This document shows, one piece after another, positions 37,001 through 48,730 of a stretch of 64,000 bases of DNA. This stretch comes from Apostichopus japonicus (Eukaryota > Echinodermata > Holothuroidea > Aspidochirotida > Stichopodidae), in contig NC_092571.1 in NCBI RefSeq assembly GCF_037975245.1, forward strand, positions 26,240,564-26,304,563, in the 5' to 3' direction. Each line of letters begins with the position of its first letter. Position 1 is the stretch's first letter. The translations under genes and the position numbers were made by a program. The notes beneath the pieces are model-generated. The model was not told where the DNA came from and made no database searches. It saw only the letters and a program-made list of their open reading frames with translations.

Positions 37001-40000
37001 TGCATCCATTACATGTACCATATACTGTACCGCTTAAAGAGCTTTGTTGATACAATATCACTCTTTGACTTTTCTAAACCTTTAACAACAACAAACAAGG
37101 AGGGAAGAAAAAAATTAGTTTCCTGGTCTTGGCATTTATTTCATTTATTACTCATACCTGTTCTTCATCTAATACAGCCTTTTGTAGAGATTCTTGTAGT
37201 GTGTTTGAAATCTGTGGTAATTCTGTGACAGCTGCTATGACAGGAGCGAAAGAGAGGCTCAAACTCTGCACAAGTAAGAAAGAAGAAACAAGGTTAACCT
37301 AATGTGTTTAGAGGTAACATGGTAGAAGTTGTAAGGGAAAGTGGTTCATGGATTAAGGGGGGGGGAGGGGGGGGTTGGGCTGGATATAATGCATGTGAGA
37401 AATTCCATAATTTGTCAAAAGTGGTTCGGGATATGATATGGTGCTCTATAAATTTGCATATTGCAATGCTTCCATTTCACTTGAGCAGACAAATATACAC
37501 ACCACTTTCTTATCAAGTTAGAAGGAGATCTAGAGCTCTAAGTAAAACAAAGGGAGAACAATTGATCAACGTCACCAGCAAGAAGGGAGAAGGAGATCTA
37601 GGAGTAAGAAGTACAAAGGAAGAACACTTGATCATGTCACCAGGGAGAATAGAGGAGATTTAGAGCTAAGGAATACAAAGGGAGAACAATTGATCATCTT
37701 ACCAGGGAGGAGATCTAGAGCTAAGAAGAACAAAGGGAGAACAATTGATCATATCACCAGGGAGAAAAGAGGATATAGAGGTAAGGAGTACAAAGGGAGA
37801 ACAATTGATCATGTCACCACCTAAAAGAGGAGATATATAGAGGTAAGGAATACAAAGGGAGAACAATTGATCATCTCACCAGGGAGGAGATCTAAAGCTA
37901 AGAAGAAATATGGGAGAACAATTGACCATCTCACCAGGGAGAAGAAAGGAGATCTATAGCTAAGAAGAAAAAATGGGGAACAACTGAGCACGTCACCAGG
38001 GGAAAGAAAGGAGATATAGAGGTAACAAGTACAAAGGGAAAACAATTGATCATGTCACCAGGGAGAAAAGAGGAGATGTAGAGGTAAGGAGTACAAAGGG
38101 AGAACATCTCACCAGGGAGGAGATCTATAGCTAAGAAGAAAAAACGGGGAACAACTGAGCACGTCACCAAGGGAAAGAAAGGAGATATAGAGGTAACAAG
38201 TACAAAGGGAGAACAATTGATCATGTCACCAGGGAGAAAAGAGGATAGAGGTAAGGAGTTCAAAGGGAGAACAATTGATCACATCACCAGGGAGAAAAGA
38301 GGATATATAGAGGTAAGGAGTACAAAGGGAGAACAATTAATCATCTCACCAGGGAGGAAATCTTAAGCTAAGAAGAACAAAGGGAAAACAATTGATCATA
38401 TCACCAGGGAGAAAAGAGGATATATAGAGGTAAGGAGTACAAAGGGAGAACAATTGATCATGTCACCACCTAAAAGAGGAGATATATAGAGGTAAGGAAT
38501 ACAAAGGGAGAACAATTGATCATCTCACCAGGGAGGAGATCTAAAGCTAAGAAGAAATATGGGAGAACAATTGACCATCTCACCAGGGAGAAGAAAGGAG
38601 ATCTATAGCTAAGAAGAAAAAATGGGGAACAACTGAGCACGTCACCAGGGGAAAGAAAGGAGATATAGAGGTAACAAGTACAAAGGGAAAACAATTGATC
38701 ATGTCACCAGGGAAAAAAGAGGAGATATAGAGGTAAGGAGTACAAAGGGAGAACATCTCACCAGGGAGGAGATCTATAGCTAAGAAGAAAAAACGGGGAA
38801 CAACTGAGCACGTCACCAGGGGAAAGAAAGGAGATATAGAGGTAACAAGTACAAAGGGAGAACAATTGATCATGTCACCAGGGAGAAAAGAGGATATATA
38901 GAGGTAAGGAGTTCAAAGGGAGAACAATTGATCACATCACCAGGGAGAAAAGAGGATAGAGGTAAGGAGTACAAAGGGAGAACAATTAATCATCTCACCA
39001 GGGAGGAGATCTTAAGCTAAGAAGAACAAAGGGAAAACAATTGATCACATCACCAGGGAGAAAAGAGGATATAGAGGTAAGGTGTTCAAAGGGAGAACAA
39101 TTGATCACGTCACCACGGAGAAAAGAGGAGATATAGAGGTAAGGAATACAAAGGGAGAACAATTGAACATGTCACCAGGTAGGAGGTCTAAAGCTAAGAA
39201 GAACAATGGGAGAACAATTGATCATGTCACCAGTGGGAGGGAGATGGAGATCTATGGCTAAGGAGTACAAAGGGAAAACAATTGATCATATCACCAGGGA
39301 GAAAAGAGGAGATCTAGAGGTAAGGAGTACAAAGGGAAAACAATTGATCATGTCACCAGCCATGCGGCTCAGGTAATAATTTAGCACTTACATTAGTTTT
39401 TATCACTAAAGTTATACGATGACTACAGGTACAATTGTTGCCTTGACATGTTGCAGGCTATGTTTAAAATATGCAAAAATCTCAATAAAGATCAACACAA
39501 AAGTGATGTGCAATGTGCAATGTTATCTATGTTAATCAATTGCAAATAGCTTATGGTACTAACTCCAAAAGATGTTCTTTTACCTTCATATCATCATATT
39601 AACATCCACGGATGGCATTCAACATAATTTGTCCTTGACAAACTTGCTATGCTTCAATGCAAATATATGTTAATTTAGGCCTCAAAAGTAATTAGGTTCT
39701 CCTTCAGTGCCGCGTCTGAGGAGATGACCTAATGACCTGTGTGTTAGACCAGGGAGCTTTTATCTTGATAACAGCTCTCTGGACTAACTTGTCCAGCCAT
39801 GTAGTGGAAAAAATTCAGATGCTTAAGGGGTCATTTCTGAACAATTAAAGTGGCATAGAAGTTCATCCTAGACTGACAGTAGTGTTTTCTCATAGTCTAC
39901 ATGTTATCAACATTTATTTTACACCTAAAGTCAAGGTACAGTATCATTTACTTACCCCGACAAGTAACAGGGTCTTCACAAATGGCTGAACTGCTATCTT

Positions 40001-41977
40001 CACCAAGTCTGTTCCAATTTTACGATATGTCATATTGAAAGTGGTGTTTGTGCTGAAATTTAATAGTAGAACAGGAATACAGGTTGATGGTCTTTCTCCA
40101 GTACAACACTAATTGTATATATGCATAAAATATTGATAAATTCTAACAACTGATATGAGAGTTAACCTGTGGATCTTGCTATTTTTTGTATCACAACTTC
40201 ATGTACCATATTTATTCAAATATTGTGATCTCAAGACAATTGACAATTTTGGATGCCCCAAATAAAAGTTTAAAATGTGTACCAGGCACACCATCAGCAG
40301 GAGTTGCTTATCAACATTCACATCTTATTTTTATGACGACTATCCACCATTTTGTGTAAATTGTCTCTTTGTCAATTTGGTTTGGTTTTTTTAGCACAAC
40401 GATTTCCATAATTAATGCTTCTAAATTTTCCACTAAATATTATCCAATATCGAAGTAAACTGTAAATAACGTAAATTACTACTTAAATCACATACAATAA
40501 CTGGCACATACATGGTAGACTTTTTAGCATACATGACATACAGCTCAATGGTCATACACACAAACATCGGTGTAACTGTTCCATTGCGAACATTACAGTG
40601 TCTGGTAGCAAAGCTAGATTTTAAGTGTCAATCTTTCCAACCAACCAACCAACAATCACACAACTAAACAAACCAATAACAAACTTGATGCTAGACTAGC
40701 AACTTCAGGTACCAACTGTGCATAATTTATCTCAGGTAAGAAGCTGTATGAGAGCTGCTGGAGCCAACTGAGCTAAAGTAGTTATCTCATACTTGTAACA
40801 TTAACTAATTTGTATTGTTCAATTAAAAGTTACATATACTTGATAAGTACATGTATGTATCCAGGAAATAATTTGTCCAACTGGTATCGCATCACAAAAT
40901 GATATGTAAAATTGTCAAATGGCTATACAAATGCAAAGATTTATAGCATTTTTTTGTACACAGAAACCACAGCATTTCATATCAAACAAAATTTCAGAGC
41001 CTTCAATTGAAGACTGTCTCTGACTTTAAGTATTTCCCACATTATCAAAATGCCTTTTTTTTGGTTTATTTTAGGGGTGGGGGGGGGTATAGGTCTTCTT
41101 TGTAAGGGGCTTTATTATTATGCCCATATACTTTATACTTGTTACCTTTATTCTTGGTGGGCTTCTTGTACAAGCTACGGCTTCCAAGCCCTTTCACCAT
41201 TTTCTCTCCGTAATTTCCATTATTTTTCTTTTATTTGAATTACTACTTATTATTTTCTTTGCATGGTATTGTCTTCACAGTCCTATTATTATATAAACAT
41301 TGTGAGAAAATGGAAAAATAAATGAAATGAAATGAAATGAACTTCAATTAATTGAAGCAGTTTTAAAACTGCTTCACAAAACTTGAAAACAATTTTAACT
41401 TATTCCCTGTTGTGCAATCAAACATGCATCTAGTCTTGTTTAATCTTCATTATATATAACAATCAAGCAAAACCACACATACCTAACAATGGCAGAGCTT
41501 TGACAACATAAGAGAAATGTCTAAATATTAGGTATTAGCAGATCTATGATACCATATATAATACAAGAAAAACATAGTCAATTAAGGTACCTATATATAG
41601 GCTATACTCAGGGTGTGATGGCACCCAGGGATTAGGAAGCACACATGAAATGTGCAGCTAGCAAGTCCCTCAAAATGCTTTTCACATGAGTGAAGTCAAT
41701 CAATGTAAATTTACACAGTTAGAATATACTAGCCACTATAGGACTAGACTAATGTATAGGTCCTGGCCATAGCCTGAAAATCTTGTAATGCTAGCAGTTA
41801 GTGTTACTTGAACAGTGAAACTGAACGGCACGGTTTTTCGCGGCTTGATTGAGCCGTATCGTAAGGTAAGCAACTGTGTGATATTAACCGAACCTCAGTG
41901 TCAGACTCAAATAGAATATAATATAATGGCAAAGGAAGAAAATTTTACCTCCTTCTTTTGACAGCTCTGGTTACCAT
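31002..41977 (-). CDS. Gene B: single-pass receptor-like protein with TNFR-like Cys-rich domain
   Basis: Coding exons in transcript order: 41977-41949, 40052-39956, 37265-37158, 36713-36619, 35670-35577, 34211-34142, 33495-33412, 32784-32713, 32093-31968, 31096-31002. All introns are GT-AG and the phases join without a stop, giving 870 nt (289 residues plus stop). Met1 is in exon 1. Met17 is an alternative with a better start context (A at -3), placing the hydrophobic segment about 33-58 as a signal sequence. Cys-rich block: Cys at 82, 92, 105, 111, 112, 114, 126, 129, 135 and 154. A hydrophilic Thr/Ser/Asp stalk follows, then a transmembrane helix (about 218-239). A juxtamembrane Cys cluster (C-C-W then C-C) is a possible palmitoylation site. 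The tail is 35-45 residues with no death domain. Potential N-glycosylation sites are N-T-T, N-M-T and N-N-S. Its function as a surface receptor is inferred. Confidence 0.75.
31968..32093 (-). CDS. Gene B exon 9: transmembrane helix
   Basis: A 126-nt exon, phase 1-1. It encodes about 22 hydrophobic residues followed by a Cys- and Arg-containing juxtamembrane segment. It occupies the same phase context as the gene A exon at 6933-7049. Confidence 0.85.
32713..33495 (-). CDS. Gene B exons 7-8: phase 1-1 stalk exons
   Basis: Exons 33495-33412 (84 nt) and 32784-32713 (72 nt) are both phase 1-1. They encode Thr-, Ser- and Asp-rich linkers without Cys. They occupy the place of the EGF exon of gene A. 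The splice sites are consensus (CAG acceptors, GTGAG donors). Confidence 0.7.
34142..36713 (-). CDS. Gene B exons 4-6: TNFR-like Cys-rich domain
   Basis: Exons 36713-36619 (phase 0-2), 35670-35577 (2-0) and 34211-34142 (0-1). Spacing is C-x12-C-x5-CC-x-C-x11-C-x2-C-x5-C, identical to gene A, with the same G-T-Y after CC-x-C. The last Cys lies 19 residues on, against 15 in gene A. The first Cys interval is shorter (9 residues between, against 19 in A). Confidence 0.8.
36515..36565. repeat. Retroelement-like palindromic motif
   Basis: GACGTTTCGATCCTAGCAGG followed by ATCTTCTTCAG, with an inverted core GATCCT/AGGATC. A diverged copy at 59122-59150 has the same frame: TTTCGG, palindrome, CTTCTTCGG. 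Similar modules occur at ends of invertebrate retroelements. The family is not assigned. Confidence 0.35.
37520..39360. repeat. 62-bp minisatellite with 649-bp higher-order units, gene B intron 2
   Basis: About 1.8 kb of tandem copies of a roughly 62-bp unit containing ACAATTGATCATGTCACCAG and AGAGGTAAGGAGTACAAAGG. A higher-order repeat with offset 649 bp is clear: 37801 matches 38450 and 38101 matches 38750 nearly base for base. It lies between gene B exons 2 and 3. Open frames here are repeat artefacts. Confidence 0.95.
41040..41341 (+). mobile_element. Possible 3' tail of a non-LTR retrotransposon
   Basis: It ends in AAAATAAATGAAATGAAATG with three perfect ATGAA-type repeats, a tail style typical of CR1/L2-like elements. 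No reverse transcriptase is present. It lies in gene B intron 1, antisense to the gene. Confidence 0.35.
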
Positions 41978-42869
41978 AGATTGTTGGCTGGCTTTCCGTA
42001 TGTCTAGTTACAGTATGAGCATACACACGTATGAACACAGCTCGGAGATATGTCAGAGATACTTGCACAATGTTTGGGAATCCCCTAATACGGTAGCTTC
42101 TAACAAACGTTATTTAGGGTACCTCATCGAAAGGCAGCACAAAATAAATTTTTCGAGATTTAGCTTAATTTGCATGATATGATCCAAACGTACTAGTCAT
42201 GTGCACATAGCAATGGCTTCCCCAGTAAAATAACTAGTGTACAATTTCTTTGTGAATTATTACAGAGTTATTATTTTGGTTGAGTATAGCCCCTATATTT
42301 TTAGCACTGTATTGCATTTTTCCTTTGCATAATGGTACGTATGTATGTCTGCATATGGTGCATTTTTCTTTTGCATAAATGGTAGGTATGTTCGTCATAT
42401 GATGTATTTATTGTATAGGTGTTCAGCTGCAGCCTTAAAGACCTACCATGTTTGGTTAGTACCCCTAAAACAATACATTTCCCTACTAAATTTAAAATTC
42501 CACTATACAAACCATGCGTTTATTTCTCAACTGACATTGTTACAGGTAGCCATAGTTTCTGGAATTTTCTACCAGTTTTCGACCTACTACATGAACTTTG
42601 AGGCAAAGAGATACCATACCAAACGTAAATAATATGGAGAAGCTTCTAGAAGTCATAATCACGTGAGAAAAATAGGCCAATGTCTTTTGCGGAAGTTGCT
42701 GTGTGTGGCGATTTTCAGATATGCCGGTGAACTTGAGAATACCAGATTGTAATGCACATAAACAGGAGAATCAATTCATGGTATTGTATGCTAGGAAAGC
42801 GTGTAATGCATGTATCAGCTGCTGTACATAAACCAAGCGTTTCATTCATAAGTGACATTGTTCGAAGAG

Positions 42870-43832
42870 GCGTCGCCAGACATTTCAATCTAGGGGGTGG
42901 GGGGGGGACAGGGAGGAGAAACAGCACTTAATTAGGGGGCACAATGTTTATTTGTGCATACCGTCCTGGTGGAGGGGTCCAAGGGGAAGGGGGGGGGGAT
43001 TTTTTATTAATTAAAGGTCCTTAGATGCAATATGGTGCTACATTTACTTTTTGCAACTTAAAGTTACTTTATGTTCAAGAATTTTCGGGCTGAGTCTGTC
43101 CGATATTAATGTTTTTAGATGAGGCTGATCAAAAAAAAAAAAAAAAATGGAAATTAATCCTTTTGCTTTGATAATGTTTTAAAATAAGAGTGTTGAAAAT
43201 TTAAATTCCGCAGGGTAGTAGTGAAGTTTAAGCACTAGCGATTCACGCCGGGGCCTCTATTACTTTGTTAGTGAGAAAACAACAGGTTAGTGTGATTGTC
43301 GGTGGTAAGAAGGTTGACTGAAGAACATCTTACGTTTCATCCTTTGTAAAAAAAAAAATGATTGAGTAATTTCTTTAACACTACAAACAACACCTGTGGG
43401 GGGGGGGGGCTGGGGGGCACGATAATCTGATGAGAACTATAGACCAATGTCTGTTGCGGAAGTCGCTGTGAGTGACGATTTTGAAGAAGTGTGAACTCGA
43501 GAATACCAGACTGTTATGCACATAAACGAGGCGAAGCATACTTTTGTCAACGGTTCTCTATTATCCAAACTTGTTTTCGATTTTTACCCCCAAATTGGTA
43601 ACGTTTTGCACCAAAGAAAGGAAAATTTTATTACACGAATGTAGTTTAAAAGAAATGGAAACGATAGCACAATTTTGCATCTGAGCCCTTTTCCAAAACA
43701 AAAATTTCAAAAGGGGAGGGGGACACTCCCTTATTCCCTGGTCCAGGACGGCGATCCACCGCTAAATGCCTATAAAAGGGGACAGAAAACTGACTTTGCC
43801 CCCCCCCCACCCAAAACTTGGCTAAGCCCCTG
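42870..43832. mobile_element. Decayed hAT-like repeat
   Basis: The left end is GAGGCGTCGCCAGAC with a poly-G core, and the right end has poly-C followed by TTGGCTAAGCCCCTG. The ends resemble H1-H3, but no 8-bp target duplication can be matched, so the borders are tentative. Confidence 0.35.
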
Positions 43833-44315
43833 ACTTCTTCCTAATTACATGGCTAACTAGCCTTGACAATTCATTTGAAAGAAGTTCAATTTCCTTCCTA
43901 TATAACACCTTCATTCAACCTCGCAGCTTGTTTGTCTTTTTCCAAGGTTTAAGCACTACCCAGCTGAAAGTTTAGCTGTTACTTTAATAAATTAGTTTAG
44001 ACAAAGAAATAAGTTTCCCTTTTCGCGTTCCAAAATAATGTACCTAATTAATCTATGAACATTTCTATGTGGATTAGTTTCTTGAAAAAAATAGATCATC
44101 CAGCAATATTTTAGGCTATAGGCTAGGCCTAATATAATTTGTTCTATGAATCAAAAGAAAAGAGAATTAACGTACGTGTCACCATTTCAATACCGGATTA
44201 AAGTCCTTAGGAATATTCGCACGGAATTGGTTATATGAAGGTAATATAAATGTCATTGTTTTAATTTAAGCTAGCTTAGGTCATACAGCTTGTGAACACA
44301 TATGCGCACATTGTG

Positions 44316-45059
44316 CAGGCGCGTATCCAGGGGGGGGGGTGTTGGGGGCGCGCGCCCCCGCGTAAGAAAAAGAGGAGAGAATAAAAAAGAAAAAAAAGGG
44401 GAAAAAGAGGGGAAAAAAAGAGGAGGAGAGGAAGGAAGGGAAAAGAAAAAGAAGAAAGAGAGAAAAAGGAGAAAAGGAGGGATAGAAAAACGCCAAGACA
44501 CCTGGAAGAGAAGGAGAAACAGTGACATCATTACAGCGCTGATCCCTATTATATATACAGGGTAGCCAGTGACTGATCAAGGATTTCGGAAGGGGCGTGC
44601 GCCTCACCCTACTCCTAACATCGTCAACTCCATTTTTGACGTTTCCATTTTGTCCTCTCTCAATAATGTAAATGTACATATATACATATATGGTCTATCA
44701 TAACGCGTGTGTGTGTATATGAAACCAACTGTGGCTGGTCTCGAACTCGACCGTGTCGTCGGGGAACATGACGCATTTCGGGAAGGTGGCGACTGCCCCC
44801 ACCCCCCTTGAGCATAATTTTTTTATGATATCGTTAGTAATTTCAAAATAAAAATGCTTAGATGCAACTTACAAGGCCGGGGAAGTGTCATTTCCAGCGA
44901 TCTGGGAGGCATTTTCGGCCAAACTTTGCTTGTACGCTTCGCGCCAACAAATGGTCGTGGGTTAGTGCCATTCCCAGCGATCTGGGAGGCATTTTCGGCC
45001 AAAAATGTTCTTGTACGCTTCGCGCCAACCTATGGTGGCGCTACGCTTAGATAGTTTGC
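44316..45059. mobile_element. hAT-like repeat fragment, left part
   Basis: It starts CAGGCGCGTATCCAGGGGG, has a purine-rich tract (44363-44515), then two tandem copies of a roughly 85-bp segment (about 44880-44950 and 44965-45035) that recurs in H2. The sequence continues at 49204-49258 beyond the inserted P-like element and ends CTCGCTACGCGCCTG, inverted relative to the start. The 8-bp flanks do not match. Confidence 0.45.
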
Positions 45060-46530
45060 CAGAGCCGTATATAGAGAGAGTTTGGCCAACCATGTAACCG
45101 ATTTGGATTGGTCGAGAGGGAAAACGCCCACACAGGGTGGTAAAATAGGTCCACTTGAACACTTTATAGCAGACGACACGCATACTCACAGTGTATAGAC
45201 TATCGTTTTGTACACGAAAAAAGTACGAAATTATGAAAGAAATGGTGCTGGGGATGCTGCAATTGGTCAGAACATGGATATTGTTGTTCGATTATCCGAC
45301 TGACCATAAAAGAAGAGGAATTTTTTGGAAGTAGAAAGAACAAGATGGAGATCTAATGAAAAAAAGTCTGTGTAGCCTAGGCCCATACTAGCCATAGGCC
45401 CTAGTGTAATACGATTTCATTATGCCAGCTCTCCTAATCATAGGCATGGCAGTTTCAGTCGCACATATAGTTATCCTAATTCCTAGTTATTGTATGCCTA
45501 GGCTATGCCTAGCCTAAAAAAGTATCACTTTTAGTTCTATGTAAAAGGGTGGGCTAGCCTCTAGGCATCACGTAAAGCCCTAATCCTTAGTTAAGCCCGA
45601 AGCATAAGTTAAGCCTGGGCTTAGTTAGACCTGGACCATTCTTGCTATTACTACAACTGTTATAGCACATTACATAATATGGCACAGTATAAGGCCCAAT
45701 TAAACTAGGTCTAAGGAAAACAAAGTAGCCTAGGCCTAAACTAGTTAGGCTAGGTCTATACTCATTGGCAACTTGTGGGTTGTGTACACATACAGGCCTA
45801 ATTATATAGACCCTTTTAGTATGTCATAAACAAGTGCCCAAATGGTTAAAAGATCTTGGTTTGTGTTAATTGTCAGCATTGGCCTAGCCTTTTTAGGCTA
45901 ACATGAATTCAGCCTAATTTTTTCTTCTTCAAAAGTATAGCCTAGGCCTTGGTTTAATTTGGATGCAGTCAACTATCATTTATCAAAGTTGCATCAGTAC
46001 CTCCTTATTCCCTTAATTGACACCCACATTGACGATTGAAGTTAAAAAAAACCTTTTTAAATTATCTTTAGACAGTAAATTTTAACTCCCTGAATTTCAG
46101 GACTTTTTTTACAAATCAAAGGTGACATGTGCTCTGAAGAAAAACTCCTAACATAAAAAGCCACAGTTAGCAGACTGTGATAATGACAAACCTGGTGAGT
46201 GACTTCTAGACTGAAATCCAGTTCCTGCAACCACAGCAATAAAGTCTTTGTTTTAATCAATGCACTTGTGTGTTTGAAACTTTCAAATGGACACTCAATG
46301 GCAGTTGGTTAAGATATAAGGTTTTACCTTCATCATGGAGAGTCGAAGGGAATCTGCCTCATCATCTGAATAATGGACTCAAGGATAGCAACAAATCATG
46401 ATTGGATAATGATTTTGAGCAAGTAAATATCTGGCAATTTGAAAGTTTGTATTATTTTTTTACATATTATTTAAGCTGTTTAGCTCACACACAAGCAAAT
46501 GATCAAGTGACAACAACCGATGCAGTATAT

Positions 46531-46893
46531 TTAAAGGTATTGAAGACTTGCCCTAAACCGCATGCCGCGCTCTGAAAAAGTTTACTTTCCGTTGCTTGCA
46601 AGTGAAGTTTTTTTTGTGTCGCTACAAAATGCAGACAGTAATGAAACCCGATACCTTGTTATCTTTTATCTAGACCTGAGATGTCCACGCTGCTATGTGC
46701 ACTGTGTTGTGGGTATTGACTGTGATGTTTGTATTGACTGTACACTAATGTCTATTTACAGATGGTAGCAAGCTGTATGTGTATTTTCTGGGATCAATGG
46801 TGGTGTCTAACACTTCTGTTACACCGCATTCGAATCTAGGTCAGATAACCGGCATGAGACGTTTCTTTGTGCGGGAGTCTCCACACCCTTTAA
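46531..46893 (+). mobile_element. TTAA-bounded MITE, copy 7 (complete)
   Basis: A 363-bp uninterrupted copy. It starts TTAAAGGTATTGAAGACTTG and ends GGGAGTCTCCACACCCTTTAA when read in plus orientation. It is inserted within the P-like element and gives the reference length for the family. Confidence 0.85.
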
Positions 46894-47224
46894 GGAGAAG
46901 TATTTATATCCCATTAATAGAGAAAGAATTATGTTTCAATTGGTAGCATGCAACTTAAAATTATGCAAACATTAGATACAATCAAACAATAACAAGGTTC
47001 ATTTACAAGGTAATCTACTGCCCTTTATTTCACATTAGTCTGTCACATCAGAAGGTCACAGCTTTCAATAATTATACAAACAAATTCCCTTGATGGGTGC
47101 TTCGTTAGATTCCTGCAATTTTCAAGTTTATCAATGTAATAAGTTCTGAATGTGGCAATGTGGAGAAGCTTTGGGATAATCTGTGGATAAGACTGCCAGA
47201 CTATCAACAAGATTCCACATCCAT

Positions 47225-47820
47225 GCAACTCCAACTGCTTCCTTCACCTCCTTGCAGATGTACCACATGTCCAAAAAAAAGTCAGCATTGGTTAATGTAA
47301 TTAAAATCTGGCTTCCTCCTGAGCTGGCAAATACACATGAATTGTCAAGTACAGAGGTCAGTGTGAAACCACTGAGAGATCTTCTCAGCTTTCAAGAAAA
47401 CAAAGACTTGAAGCCAAATTGACAGAGGCCACACTGATACCATTCCACTCTCATAAGATGAAGGTATCACACACACTTCATTTTGCTTCTGCGATGCAGT
47501 GCCTGGTAGACTGTGAGGGTCACCCAATTGATGTTTTAACAACTGCCTGGTTTATAGAGCTCTACAACAGATAATTCATCCTAATGTCTAGTCGTCATCC
47601 TGTCATGGCCTTGAGCAAGTTGAACCCACTTCAACACAAAGCAGCTATTGAATTCTTGTCTAGGTACTGTCAAATCCACATCACCATCATTGCTGGTTCC
47701 AGCTACGCTCAGCTGACCATGATAAAAGAGTACAATGAGGGTTTCTTACTTCACCCAACAGAGCTTGCATTCCAGTACCATTGGGCAGCTGAAAAGATAT
47801 TCAGAAATTGTTATATATGA
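47225..47820 (+). pseudogene. P-element/THAP9-type transposase remnant
   Basis: Three plus-strand frames together follow the conserved order of P-type transposases. A D-V-P-H motif comes first (near 47257; compare D-P-P-H in the family). A segment ending L-K-P follows (to about 47420). Then, in a second frame, come L-T-x-A and K-M-K-V (near 47460), T-A-x-F-I-x-L-x-N (about 47540-47570) and an S-S-R-x-P motif at about 47585-47600. At least two frameshifts and an in-frame TAA at 47572-47574 break it. The frame then runs to 47819. The THAP DNA-binding end and the C-terminal part are not recognisable. The assignment is by motif order, which I rate as strong. Confidence 0.7.
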
Positions 47821-48399
47821 GTGTGTTTGTATGCATGCATATGCGTGATTTTCTTGCTTTACAGAACAGCTCCATTTTGATAAGCTATGTAAAGTGTAAA
47901 CCTGCCAATCATATGTTTGAAATAGGACAGGCTGAAACGATTCTTAAATGAAAAGCTTAACAACTTCTTGCATTTTTATACATCACTGTTCAGGTAAGGC
48001 CAGTAAGGGCAGTATGAAGAATAAGTAACAATTAATAATTATCATTATGGCCATTTGCTGTCTGCATAAAAACAAACTGAATGATGTCATCAGCCCTATG
48101 CTCAGTTGACAACACTGACAAGTAGGCACACTATGTCAGTGTGATCCATGAAACCTCATTAAGGACATGACTGTATAGTATATATGTTAATGGAAAATAC
48201 ATAAGCTACAACATACACCAGTATTCAGTTGTTGCAGGTCCTTTTTTCTCGACAGACCCATTCAATCTGTTGCACCTACTATAGCCTAGTACTACATTCC
48301 TGAGAAATTAACACCACAATATCAGTCTTAGGTTTGCCCACAGACTCCCAACTATTGCTAACTCCTACACTCAAGTATATAGTTTAGTTTAGTAGAAAA

Positions 48400-48730
48400 A
48401 ATGACCAGGAGAGACATTCAAGTCCCCATTAAGGACCCTAAGGCTATATGAGAGGAATAAAACCGAGGACATCAAATGTCATACCCAATTACAATGCTTA
48501 ATGTACTCATCCAAAGTATTCTTAAACCCATACACACTACTTGCAATTCAACCTTCTCAGGCAAACCATTCAATCCATTCACAACCCTTGTATAAGTTGT
48601 ATTAGACTTTAGAGAAAAAGTTATGCCGAATATTAATCCTACTATGTAACTTCTGGAGTTTAATACAATGACCTCTGGTACAACTACTTTTTGGCAAACC
48701 TGAAAGATCAGTGAAGCATAAATTGTCATT
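48400..48730. repeat. Possible retroelement-derived fragment inside the P-like element
   Basis: The minus strand is open over 48472-48729 and its composition resembles the 3' parts of dispersed invertebrate retroelements. No domain can be named. Confidence 0.2.

Noticed and set aside
37821-38873. Repeated minus-strand ORFs with identical translations
   Set aside because: They are produced by the 649-bp higher-order repeat in a gene B intron, not by genes.
37520-39360. Possible CRISPR-like array
   Set aside because: The whole unit repeats with scattered changes. There are no unique spacers, and the context is a eukaryotic intron.
44281-44679. Phe/Ser/Pro-rich minus-strand ORFs
   Set aside because: They are translations of a purine-rich tract within a hAT-like repeat.
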